Of a DNA stretch of 64,000 nt, positions 49,749 to 58,344 are shown piece after piece. Under the pieces are notes generated by a model that worked only from the letters and a program-made list of their open reading frames with translations, was not told where the DNA came from and did not search any database. The translations under genes were made by a program, and so were the position numbers. This DNA is from Epiperipatus broadwayi. Taxonomy: Eukaryota; Onychophora; Udeonychophora; Euonychophora; Peripatidae. Every line of letters begins with the position of its first letter. Position 1 is the first letter of the stretch. The DNA lies in NCBI GenBank assembly GCA_028023455.1, contig JAQFVV010012402.1:15438935-15502934 (forward strand), given 5' to 3'.

Positions 49749-49834
49749 GCTGGTGGTTAATCCGCAGATTATTTAATTGCCATTTTTTGTATTTTACACT
49801 CATTCCAGCGCTGGTGGTTAATCCGCGGAATTGT
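49749..49834 (+). repeat. Imperfect direct repeat GCTGGTGGTTAATCCGC
   Basis: TGCTGGTGGTTAATCCGCAG and CGCTGGTGGTTAATCCGCGG lie about 60 bp apart, 190 bp downstream of the adapter sequence. Confidence 0.8.
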
Positions 49835-50245
49835 GTAATTATACGTATTACTTTATGATGGTGTATCAATCCACAAAGCGTTTAGTATTATTTAATTCCT
49901 ATGTGTAGATGAACGCATCCACAGGAATATGTTTTACTTCATAGATATAAGTTGGGCAAAGTATTTAGTTAATCTGCTAAATCATCTTCTTCCATTTGTA
50001 AGCATAATTCATAAGTTAGATCGTCAAATTGTAGCAGGACATTCTATTCAAGTTACTTCATAATAATTAACTGTCGGTTGATTATTATTTACCGGAGTGT
50101 AAGTTTACATTTTCATTTTATTTAATGAGTACATTATAGCTAAATCCTACAGATATAATATTAATTATTATATTATTATTATAATTTTAAGGTATGGATT
50201 TATTGAATCTGGAAATGACGTTAAATACTTCATGAGTTGATGTTG

Positions 50246-50315
50246 AATTTAGTATAATTTGCTCAAGATTCATTATATCAAATTTAGTATAATTTGCTCA
50301 AGATTCATTATATCA
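50246..50315 (+). repeat. Perfect 35-bp tandem duplication
   Basis: AATTTAGTATAATTTGCTCA and the next 15 bases occur twice in direct succession without change. Recent slippage or an assembly echo. Confidence 0.85.
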
Positions 50316-51089
50316 AATTGAAATAAGGTATGATTAGGTTTTTAAAACCGTACCTATGATATGCTAGTGAAGAAAGTCGATGGAATTATAATTTATTTAT
50401 TTTATTTGTTTATTTATGTTTTTTAATTATAACATTGGAATTAATTATTTATTATTCATAAATTTGTAAATAAACGTTGATTTATAATTAAACTTACTGT
50501 GCCGTTGCTATGTGTCATTTGTAAAATCAGAAATCATAAACCTTGGATAGAGCATACATTGAAGTACATACTATCGTCAACATGATATAAGAGTTTAGTG
50601 ATATTTTGAAAAAACATTTGGATGCTTTTCGTCTTTGGTAGTTTATGATGTGTAAGGTACAATAAAATCCCATTTACCTTTTCCATCATTTTGGCTTTGC
50701 GTAGTTGATTCTAGTATACAATGTAAATTAATTATTAAACTTGTAAACAGATTTACCAAATAATAACATGATTAAATATCTTTACTTAACGTTTTTAAAT
50801 TGTCATTCATCAATATAATAAGAGACTCAATGATATAGTAAACTATAAAAGAACCCAAGTATTTATGTTTATTTATTGCAAAGCTTTACCTGGACTAGCA
50901 TTTGTATTAGAAATCATATAGATGGTTTAAAAATTCATAATCTTATGTAATTCCACAAATTATGCCATCTTGTACATGGTCGGCCATCGGGTCTCATACA
51001 ATAAAAATTGCAAATTAAGGTTTAAAAATAATAACATTACACTTATAATTTGATTAAAGTATTTTATCATAATACTATGGTAGTTCTTC

Positions 51090-51390
51090 ACGGTACACCC
51101 TGGCTGCGATCAAATTAAATCATAAAAAGTTTAGGTTAAATCATTAGTTTGGTCTGTGGTAAGTTGCCCCAGATGTTGATTGTGGTCCTTCATGCATAAA
51201 ATAGATAGCATGATATGTTTTTGGATACAGCTCTTAATAGCTGACAATGTGCAATGGGAATTGATCAGTGATAGAGGTTACGATTCTTAGTGCATTTGCG
51301 TTTCTGTAGTTGGGACCACACAATTTACGGTTACAATTTTGAGTGCCGCAACGGGTTCGGCACGATGGGTAGTTGAGAGGGCGAGCGGAC
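51090..51390 (+). other. Possible LTR-like 3' end
   Basis: Relatively GC-rich for the window, ending GAGCGGACGGTTACA against a TA run. GGTTACA is a common LTR end, and a similar end (TGGTCCGGTTACA) occurs at 38918. No paired LTR or primer site was identified. Confidence 0.3.
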
Positions 51391-51415
51391 GGTTACAATA
51401 TATATATATATAAAT

Positions 51416-51790
51416 AAATATGCAAAACCATGAAACAATACAATACTAGATTAAATTCATAATTTTACCAAAATCCTTACACAACCATGGTTTCATCTAC
51501 TACAAATAGACCTTCTCAAGTGAAAATCAACCCAAAGGAAAACATATATATATATATACAAACCAACAAACCTTCCCATAATTTATTTCAAACTCCACCT
51601 TTCCTTAATATCAAAAGAAGTCTTCATAAGATTGATAGCCTCAGAATCAAGGAGTTTTATCATCAAAGTCTCCTTTATTCTTCTTTCTAATTCATTCTTT
51701 TTATAAAAAATAACCGAAGCATTGTTAAACAATATTCTATGACCTGTATTCAATTCATGAATATATAAAGCTGTCATTTGTTAAGTGGAA
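51416..51790 (-). pseudogene. Penelope-like element 3' end, inverted copy (GIY-YIG C-terminus)
   Basis: Minus strand encodes YIHELNTGHRILFNNASVIF, a Lys/Glu-rich helix, then EAINLMKTSFDIK: the C-terminal half of a Penelope-type GIY-YIG endonuclease, plus the 3' untranslated region to about 51416. The GIY-YIG start itself is missing. It pairs head to head with the plus copy at 51800-52345, with near-identical protein sequence. Confidence 0.8.
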
Positions 51791-51799
51791 TGAAGGTTG

Positions 51800-52345
51800 C
51801 ATAGAGGAAAGGTTCTGATTTGAATTCATTACTTAATGGTTCAAAGCAGTCTATTGATAGTAGGTCTATTCCTGGTATTGTTTATAAAATTCCATGTAGT
51901 TGTGGTAAATTTTATGTAGGCCAGAGTAAATTTAGCCTTAATGAAAGGGTTAAGGTTCATATAAGTAGAGTTAAACATAGGTATCTTAACTCAGTTTTAT
52001 ATATTCATGAATTGAATACAGGTCATAGAATATTGTTTAACAATGCTTCGGTTATTTTTTTTTAAGAAAAGAATGAGTTAAAAAGAAGAATAAAGGAGAC
52101 TTTGATGATAAAACTCCTTGATTCTGAGGCTATCAATCTTATGAAGACTTCTTTTGATATTAAGGGAAGGTGGAGTTTGAAATGAATTATGAGAAGGTTT
52201 CTTTGTTTGTATATATATGTTTTTCTTTGGGTTGATTTTCACTTGAGAAGGTCTATTTGTAGTAGATGAAACAATGGTTGTGTAAAGATTTTGGTAAAAT
52301 TTTGAATTTAATCTAGAATTGTATTGTTTTATGGTTTTGCATTTT
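51800..52345 (+). pseudogene. Penelope-like element GIY-YIG endonuclease fragment and 3' end
   Basis: The plus strand reads PGIVYKIPCSCGKFYVGQSK, the GIY-YIG core in its Penelope form (GxVYKIPC...FYVGQ), followed by an Arg/His helix, HELNTGHRILFN, and after a one-base frameshift near 52065 the remainder to about 52184. Such nucleases cut the target for Penelope reverse transcriptase. Only the C-terminal domain is present; the reverse transcriptase is absent. The 3' tail runs to about 52345. Close to the family 1 hammerhead array (0.9 kb downstream). Confidence 0.85.
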
Positions 52346-52432
52346 TATTTTTGCTAGTATAGTGTTAGACAGTTTTGGTTTTATATATATATAATAAGTG
52401 AAATAGTGCCTAAAGCTAATCTGGGATAATGA

Positions 52433-52942
52433 TATAATTAAATTTCAACCAGTAACCACCTAAACATTCACAGTAAAATCTAGTAATTAATATTTCTCAC
52501 TGCTGTCAAGGCAACCTTCATATCTTTTAATAGCAAGAATGGAAATCCATTCTTAATAATGGTCCATTGAATATATATGGACACTTAAAGCTTGCAACTT
52601 GATTACAGAGTATGAAATATTGATACAATGAAGTTTAAATAAACCTCTTTAAACATGAAATAAACATGTCACTGTAATGCAGACTAATAAATAGTCAATT
52701 AACATTACAAACTGCAATACATTTAAATTGCCCATGTATTATTTAGAAATAATATTTCATACTCTGTAGTCAAGTTGCAAGCTTTAAGTGTCCATATATA
52801 TTCAATGGATTATTAGTAAGAATGGATTTCCATTCTTGCTATTAAAAGGTGTGAAGGTTGCCTTGACAGCAGTGAGAAATATTGATTATTAGATTTTACT
52901 GTGAATGTTTAGGTGGTTACTGGTTGAAATTTAATTATATAT
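52433..52942. repeat. Family D palindrome
   Basis: Arms 52433-52620 and 52750-52942 are inverted copies (TGCTGTCAAGGCAACCTTCA / TGAAGGTTGCCTTGACAGCA type) around a 130-bp centre. Family D is marked by GTTGCCTTGACAACAG and GTCAAGTTGCAA(T/G)CTTTA. No ribozyme or coding region seen. The right end meets a TA run and TGTAATGGACC. Confidence 0.75.
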
Positions 52943-52943
52943 A

Positions 52944-53199
52944 TATATTGTAATGGACCGACGACCCACCCTCAACCATCTACCTAAATTCATTCCACGG
53001 TATATGCTGAAACAAAAATCCGGCCATCCATGGAAAATTGGAAAGATCCTGCAACTACAGCCAAAATAGATTTTTACTACCATTCACCCTGCATTCATTT
53101 GGTAATACATACAGGATCCACCCAATTTTCATGTCAATCCATTAGATTCCCAGGATTCAAACCCAGTTGTAATCTGAGTAGTTACTCTGTTCAGGTATA
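52944..53199 (+). other. Unassigned segment starting TGTAATGGACC
   Basis: It starts directly at a TA run with TGTAATGGACCGACGACCC and is moderately GC-rich. The word GGATTCAAACCCAGTTGTAATC near the end recalls a T-arm. Not enough to name an element. Confidence 0.3.
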
Positions 53200-53378
53200 A
53201 TTTATTTTGATAAAAAATCAAGTCAGATGACCTAATTTTAATAAAGTTCGTATTTACTAATGTTATATATAGAGTAAGTAAAAAAAAAAAAAACTCTTAA
53301 CAAGCTTCAAAAACCCTCAACCCCAGACCATGGTTTCTGCATCTAGCGTCATCAGTGAGGTGTTAGGGATTAAAAACA
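53200..53378 (-). repeat. Inverted partial unit heading the hammerhead array (family 1)
   Basis: Reverse-complement copy of about half of the 370-bp unit, including one hammerhead ribozyme. It faces the direct units head to head, with the symmetry centre near 53379. The arm matches the direct units closely from the ribozyme out to the AAAATCAAGTCAGATGACC block. The arrangement, one inverted partial followed by direct copies, recalls the way Penelope-like elements carry their terminal repeats. Confidence 0.85.
53314..53368 (-). ncRNA. Type I hammerhead ribozyme, family 1, inverted copy
   Basis: Core CTGATGA and GAAAC are present. Stem I is ACCTCA paired with TGGGGT plus an outer CCCT/AGGG helix separated by a small internal loop. 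Stem II is GC/GC closed by a C-A mismatch. Stem III is AC/GT with loop CATG. The cleavage triplet is GTC. All conserved core bases are intact. Confidence 0.85.
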
Positions 53379-53383
53379 CTAAT

Positions 53384-53438
53384 CCCTAACACCTCACTGA
53401 TGACGCTAGATGCAGAAACCGTGATCTGGGGTTGAGGG
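53384..53438 (+). ncRNA. Type I hammerhead ribozyme, family 1, copy a
   Basis: Same fold as the other family 1 copies with CTGATGA and GAAAC intact. The last stem III pair is weakened (AC with loop CGTG closing to AT), so the cleavage triplet is ATC instead of GTC. This still fits the NUH rule but probably reduces activity. Confidence 0.75.
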
Positions 53439-53461
53439 TTTTTGAAGCTAGTGTTTTTAAT

Positions 53462-53516
53462 CCCTAACACCTCACTGATGATGCTAGCTGCAGAAACCGC
53501 GGTCTGGGGTTGAGGG
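53462..53516 (+). ncRNA. Type I hammerhead ribozyme, family 1, copy b (best pairing)
   Basis: CTGATGA and GAAAC cores, GTC cleavage triplet with the cut after 53504, stem III AC/GT with loop CGCG. Stem I inner helix is ACCTCA/TGGGGT with one G-T wobble; outer helix is CCCT/AGGG. In this copy stem II is TGC/GCA, fully paired, where other copies have a C-A mismatch at the first pair. This is the most complete hammerhead in the window. Confidence 0.9.
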
Positions 53517-53830
53517 TTTTTGAAGCTTGTTAAGAGTTGTTTTTTCTTACTTACTCTATATATAACATTAGTAAATATGAGCTTTATTAAAATTAGGTCA
53601 TCTGACTTGATTTTTTATCAATTTAATTTTAGTTTTTTGCTATTAAGGCTTTGGCGATTTTATATTGCTAGAGCTATTAATATATGGTGTATCTGAATTT
53701 AGTTCAGTCCCATACAGCTATTTGAATTAGATAGCTGGATTTTTGGACATTTAAATGTCTGAAGGTTTCAGATTTTCTTCCCAATAGTTAGGCATTGATA
53801 AAATGCTATACTAGTTCTAGTGTTTTTAAT

Positions 53831-53885
53831 CCCTAACACCTCACTGATGACGCTAGATGCAGAAACCGTAGTCTGGGGTTGAGGG
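53831..53885 (+). ncRNA. Type I hammerhead ribozyme, family 1, copy c
   Basis: Cores CTGATGA and GAAAC, stem III AC/GT with loop CGTA, GTC triplet with the cut after 53873. Stem I is as in copy b. Stem II has the C-A first pair. It is the last ribozyme before the LINE insertion. Confidence 0.85.
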
Positions 53886-53944
53886 TTTCTGAAGCTTGTT
53901 AAGAGTGTTTTTTTATTTACTCTATATATAACATTGTATATCTA

Positions 53945-53982
53945 ATTTAAAGCAAACGCTCTACCAACTGAGCTATTCTGTC
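53945..53982 (-). pseudogene. Antisense tRNA 5'-half at the LINE 5' end
   Basis: On the minus strand the sequence contains TAGCTCAGTTGGTAGAGC, a perfect tRNA D-arm and A box, preceded by a plausible acceptor strand and followed by about 12 bases of an anticodon arm. It ends there: no T-arm or B box follows. The D-arm and flanks resemble tRNA-Phe but the isotype cannot be assigned. It lies immediately inside the LINE boundary, in antisense to the LINE ORF, so it was probably acquired at or before integration. Confidence 0.75.
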
Positions 53983-54276
53983 AATTGGCTGCAGAAAGGA
54001 GTTTGCTATTAACTGAAAGGAGACCCTTTGATTCCTCTTGGAGGCCTTAAAGGAACTGAGCAGGGCAAATTCCTAATGTCCACTCCATACGTTCTTGTTA
54101 TTGCAGCTGTTATTACTGTGATTATTCATATAGTATACGAACATGGATGGGCTGCTCACCAACACGCATTAGCCAGCGTGGTGAGTTTATTGGCTTTTTA
54201 CCTCTGAGTTTAAGATCAAGAAATACCATGGTCTTTCTTCTCAGTGCCTGATAAGGCAGAATGAATGTTTATGTAA

Positions 54277-57264
54277 ATGATAAATATTTTTCCAATATAT
54301 ACAATTATGACAGACAAAAATAAAGCATGGCCCTTATTCCCAGGAGGCTGTAAAGTGACCAACCAAGGCAGTGGTTGGTGGCCGAAGGCGGAGGGTGCTA
54401 AGAATCCCCTGATTGCGGACCCAGGCTGCCATTTGATGATGACTTTTTATTTAGGTACTTACAACTGCAGATCACTTTCAAGTGAAGGAAGATTGCAAGA
54501 ATTAGAAGAAGAACTGTCTTATATTAAATGGGACATTATTGGACTTTGTGAAGTTAGAAGAAAAGGAGAAGAAACAATTGATTTAAAAAGTGGACATATA
54601 CTCTATTATAAAGGCACACATATTGGAAATACAAGTGGAGTAGGATTCATTATAAATAAAAAGTGGAAGAACAATATTGTGGAGATTGATAGTGTATCAG
54701 ACAGAGTGGCAAGATTAGTTATACAACTTGATAGCAGATACCAAATGCAGATAATTCAGGTTTATGCCCCAACAAGTTCTCATAGTGATGAAGTAGTAGA
54801 AGATTTTTATATGGATGTACAAAGGGCTTTTGATCAGAGTAAACAACATTTTAAAATTGTTATGGGAGACTTTAATGCTAGAATTGGTAGACAAATGAAA
54901 GATGAAATTGCTGTACGTAATTTTGGTTATGGTAATAGAAATGAGAGAGGACATAGACTTGTGGAGTTTGCAGAAAAAGAAAAACTTTATATTATGAATT
55001 CATTTTTTGAGAAAAATGTTAAAAGGAAATGGACATGGAAGCATCCAAATGAAGGTACAGCAGAATTGGATTATATTTTGACTAACAGAAAATACATATT
55101 TCAAGATTGTAATGTTCTTAATAAATTTAACACAGGAAGTGAACATCGATTAGTAAGGTGTAAGTTACGTGTTAATGTAAAACTAGAGAGACAAAAATTA
55201 TTAAGAAAAACAATATTTACAGTTGATATTCCTAATCTTCAGAAACATTCTAATGAATTTAAATTAGAAATTACAAATAGGTTTCAAGTGTTAGGAGATT
55301 TTGAACATGATTCAGATTTGAATGAAATTAATATGAAAATAACTGATACACTTTTAAAAACTGCAACAAACATAGCTGGTAGAAAAAAGCAGCAATTGAC
55401 TAATAAAATTTCTACTGAGAGTAGAGAATTTATGAAGAAAAGAAGGAATATGAAGATATACAAAAATGATGTATTAAAAAGAATTGAATATCTCGAATTT
55501 TGTAAAATGGTACGGAAAAGAGTTGAAAATGATATAAGAAAGTATAACTGTGAAATAGCAAGGAAAGCTGTAGAAGAAAATAAAAGTCTCAAGAATGTTA
55601 AACAACATTTTGGTATTGGTAGGAAATTTATATCCGCAATAAGAAAAAAAGATGGAATTATTACTAAAACGAGAGATGACATCATGAAATTGGTAGAAGA
55701 TTTTTATCAAGAATTATATAGTAATAAAGAACAAGTACCTCCTATATCTATTACATCTTCCGAATTGCCCAGAATTTTAAATGAAGAAGTGAGACATGCA
55801 ATTAAGTGTATGAAGAAAGGAAAGGCTCCAGGAAATGATGGAATTATAATTGATATATTAAAAGAAGCAGGTGAAGAAATAGAAACAATTTTAGCAAAGT
55901 TATATACCAAATGCCTAAATGATAAAGATGTACCGGAAGATTGGAAGAATGCAGTAATAATATTAATATTTAAAAAAGGTGATAAAGAAGATATTAGAAA
56001 TTACAGACCTATCAGCCTTTTATCAGTTTTATATAAAAATTTTACCAAGATAATTACAACTCGTCTACAGAGAACTTTGGATTTCCACCAACCAAGAGAA
56101 CAAGCTGGATTTAAAAGTGGTTTTAGTACAATAGATCATATCCAGGTATTGAGAGAAGTCATAGAAAGGACAAACGAATATGAGTTGTCATTATGTTTTG
56201 GATTTGTAGATTATGAAAAGGCATTCGATTCTATACACATTTCTTCAGTGATTAAAGCATTGGATCATCAAGGTATAGATCCAGGATATTGTCATATTTT
56301 AAAGAATATTTATAAAAATGCAACAGCAACAATTAGATTACATAATGATACTGGAAAAATCAACATTGAGAAAGGTGTAAGACAAGGTGACTCCATATCT
56401 CCAAAACTCTTTACAGCAGTGCTGCAAGAAGTATTTTGTGGATTAAAATGGGAAACTAAAGGAGTGAAAGTAAATGGAGAGTATTTAAGTCATTTAGATT
56501 TCGCAGATGATGTAGTTGTTTTTGCAAATAATGCTTCAGAGCTGCAGGAAATGTTGCAGGAGTTAGCAGATGAAAGTAGAAAAATAGGACTAAAGATAAA
56601 TGTTAAAAAGACTAAAGTAATGTTTAATCGATTTGCTCAAAATATGAAAATGAAGATTGATTATGAAGAATTAGAAGAAGTTAACAGTTACAAATACCTT
56701 GGTCAGAGTATTAATACAGATGGAAACATAATGGAGGAAATTAATCATAGAATTAAACTTGGTTGGAGTGCTTTTGGTAGAAATAACTTGATACTAAAAG
56801 GAAATATGCCTATGTGTTTGAAAAGGATGGTTTTTAACAAATGTGTTTTACCAGTTCTTACTTATGGATCTGAGACTTGGACACTTAATAGAAGAGCAAT
56901 ACAGAGACTTCAGACCACTCAAAGGAGTATGGAGAGATGTATGTTGGGAGTAACAAGAAGAGATCGAAAATGCAATGTATGGGTAAGACACCAAACAGGT
57001 GTTACTGACCTTATTGAAAAAATTAAAAGATTGAAATGGAGTTGGGCTGGACATATTGCTAGAAGAGATGATAATAGATGGACAATTGAAATTTTAAACT
57101 GGATTCCAAGAGATTGTAAAAGACCCAGAAAGAGACCACATGTGAGATGGATGGATGAAATAAGAAAATGTGCAGGGGTGTTGTGGAGAAGAGAAGCTAA
57201 AGATCGGAGAAGATGGATTAAACTTGGAGAGACCTTCATCCTGCAGTGGATTGATAATGGTTGA
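54277..57264 (+). CDS. RTE-like LINE polyprotein: AP endonuclease plus reverse transcriptase, intact ORF
   Basis: A 995-residue ORF without stops. The apurinic endonuclease domain starts near residue 58 (GTYNCRSL), with catalytic Glu at about 92 (CEVRRKG), YAPT at 163, GDFNARIG at 197, LDYIL near 264 and SEH near 289. The reverse transcriptase follows: KGKAPGNDGI, NYRPISLLSVLYK, QAGFKSGFS, DYEKAFDSI at about 645, VRQGDSISPKLF, catalytic FADD at 742-745, and YKYLGQSI. The C-terminus has WAGHIARRDD and RPRKRPHVRWMDEI, typical of RTE-type proteins. Such a protein nicks the target and copies its own RNA at the nick. The first Met is taken by default; the endonuclease could start at Met54 or Met55. 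The stop lies within the GAT-repeat tail. Full length, intact motifs and a target duplication suggest a young, possibly active copy. Confidence 0.93.
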   Translation: MINIFPIYTIMTDKNKAWPLFPGGCKVTNQGSGWWPKAEGAKNPLIADPGCHLMMTFYLGTYNCRSLSSEGRLQELEEELSYIKWDIIGLCEVRRKGEETIDLKSGHILYYKGTHIGNTSGVGFIINKKWKNNIVEIDSVSDRVARLVIQLDSRYQMQIIQVYAPTSSHSDEVVEDFYMDVQRAFDQSKQHFKIVMGDFNARIGRQMKDEIAVRNFGYGNRNERGHRLVEFAEKEKLYIMNSFFEKNVKRKWTWKHPNEGTAELDYILTNRKYIFQDCNVLNKFNTGSEHRLVRCKLRVNVKLERQKLLRKTIFTVDIPNLQKHSNEFKLEITNRFQVLGDFEHDSDLNEINMKITDTLLKTATNIAGRKKQQLTNKISTESREFMKKRRNMKIYKNDVLKRIEYLEFCKMVRKRVENDIRKYNCEIARKAVEENKSLKNVKQHFGIGRKFISAIRKKDGIITKTRDDIMKLVEDFYQELYSNKEQVPPISITSSELPRILNEEVRHAIKCMKKGKAPGNDGIIIDILKEAGEEIETILAKLYTKCLNDKDVPEDWKNAVIILIFKKGDKEDIRNYRPISLLSVLYKNFTKIITTRLQRTLDFHQPREQAGFKSGFSTIDHIQVLREVIERTNEYELSLCFGFVDYEKAFDSIHISSVIKALDHQGIDPGYCHILKNIYKNATATIRLHNDTGKINIEKGVRQGDSISPKLFTAVLQEVFCGLKWETKGVKVNGEYLSHLDFADDVVVFANNASELQEMLQELADESRKIGLKINVKKTKVMFNRFAQNMKMKIDYEELEEVNSYKYLGQSINTDGNIMEEINHRIKLGWSAFGRNNLILKGNMPMCLKRMVFNKCVLPVLTYGSETWTLNRRAIQRLQTTQRSMERCMLGVTRRDRKCNVWVRHQTGVTDLIEKIKRLKWSWAGHIARRDDNRWTIEILNWIPRDCKRPRKRPHVRWMDEIRKCAGVLWRREAKDRRRWIKLGETFILQWIDNG

Positions 57265-57549
57265 TGATGATGATGATGATATAACATTAGTAAATACGAG
57301 CTTTATTAAAATTAGGTCATCTGACTTGATTTTTTATCAATTTAATTTTAGTTTTTTGCTATTAAGGCTTTGGCGATTTTATATTGCTAGAGCTATTAAT
57401 ATATGGTGTATCTGAATTTAGTTCAGTCCCATACAGCTATTTGAGTTAGATAGCTGGATTTTTGGACATTTAAATGTCTGAAGGTTTCAGATTTTCTTCT
57501 CAATAGTTAGGCATTGATAAAATGCTAGACTAGTTCTAGTGTTTTTAAT

Positions 57550-57604
57550 CCATAACACCTCACTGATGACGCTAGATGCAGAAACCGCGGTCTGGAGTTG
57601 AGGG
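57550..57604 (+). ncRNA. Type I hammerhead ribozyme, family 1, copy d
   Basis: Core bases and the GTC triplet (cut after 57592) are intact. Stem I inner helix is ACCTCA/TGGAGT with one A-C mismatch, and the outer helix begins CCAT rather than CCCT. It is the first ribozyme after the LINE. Confidence 0.78.
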
Positions 57605-57919
57605 TTTTTGAAGCTTGTTAAGAGTTTGCTTTTTTTTACTTACTCTATATATAACATTAGTAAATACGAGCTTTATTAAAATTAGATCATCTGACTTGAT
57701 TTTTTATCAATTTAATTTTAGTTTTTTGCTATTAAGGCTTTGGTGATTTTATATTGCTAGAGCTATTAATATATGGGGTATCCGAATTTAGTTCAGTCCC
57801 ATACAGCTATTTGAGTTAGATAGCTGGATTTTTGGACATTTAAATGTCTGAAGGTTTCAGATTTTCTTCTCAATAGTTAGGCATTGATAAAATGCTAGAC
57901 TAGTTCTAGTGTTTTTAAT

Positions 57920-57974
57920 CCCTAACACCTCACTGATGACGCTAGATGCAGAAACCGCGGTCTGGAGTTGAGGG
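57920..57974 (+). ncRNA. Type I hammerhead ribozyme, family 1, copy e
   Basis: Core and GTC triplet intact (cut after 57962). It has the same single A-C mismatch in stem I as copy d, and the outer CCCT/AGGG helix is present. It is spaced exactly 370 bp from copy d. Confidence 0.8.
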
Positions 57975-58289
57975 TTTTTGAAGCTTGTTAAGAGTTTGTT
58001 TTTTTTTACTTACTCTATATATAACATTAGTAAATACGAGCTTTATTAAAATTAGGTCATCTGACTTGATTTTTTATCAATTTAATTTTAGTTTTTTGCT
58101 ATTAAGGCTTTGGTAATTTTATATTGCTAGAACTATTAATATATGGGGTATCCGAATTTAGTTCAGTCCCATACAGCTATTTGAGTTAGATAGCTGGATT
58201 TTTGGACATTTAAATGTCTGAAGGTTTCAGATTTTCTTCTCAATAGTTAGGCATTGATAAAATGCTAGACTAGTTCTAGTGTTTTTAAT

Positions 58290-58344
58290 CCCTAACACCT
58301 CACTGATGACGCTAGATGCAGAAACCGCGCTCAGGGGTTGAGGG
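58290..58344 (+). ncRNA. Hammerhead ribozyme, family 1, copy f (altered cleavage site)
   Basis: CTGATGA and GAAAC remain, but the GGTCTG around the cleavage site reads GCTCAG. The triplet is CTC, one stem III pair is lost and the first stem I pair is A-A. It is probably weak or inactive. Last unit of the array. Confidence 0.65.

Larger units (their letters stand above)
53379..53935 (+). repeat. Hammerhead tandem array family 1, left part
   Basis: Contains a short 78-bp repeat of the ribozyme region (two ribozymes with cleavage positions 53426 and 53504) and then one full unit of about 369 bp to the ribozyme cut at 53873. Each unit has, in order: the ATATAACATT junction, CATCTGACTTGATTTTTTATC, CCCATACAGCTATTTG, the hairpin GACATTTAAATGTC, and the ribozyme just before the next junction. 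No open frame of note. The LINE interrupts the array at 53935. Confidence 0.9.
53936..57278 (+). mobile_element. RTE-like LINE insertion with target-site duplication
   Basis: About 3.34 kb inserted in the hammerhead-ribozyme tandem array. Array sequence stops at ...ATATAACATT (53926-53935) and resumes after the element with ATATAACATT (57279-57288), an 8-10 bp duplication; the first two bases of the 3' copy could also belong to the GAT tail. Removing the insertion restores the array's 370-bp spacing: ribozyme cleavage sites at 53873 and 57592 are 3719 apart, one unit plus the insertion. The 5' untranslated part (53936-54276) carries an antisense tRNA-like fragment. The 3' end is a GAT repeat, as in many RTE elements. 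Confidence 0.9.

Noticed and set aside
53945-53982. A functional tRNA gene
   Set aside because: Only the 5' half is present; there is no T-arm, B box or 3' acceptor strand.
55284-57287. Several minus-strand open frames of 67-133 codons under the LINE ORF
   Set aside because: Antisense shadows of the LINE polyprotein; hydrophobic composition mirrors its Lys/Glu-rich coding strand.
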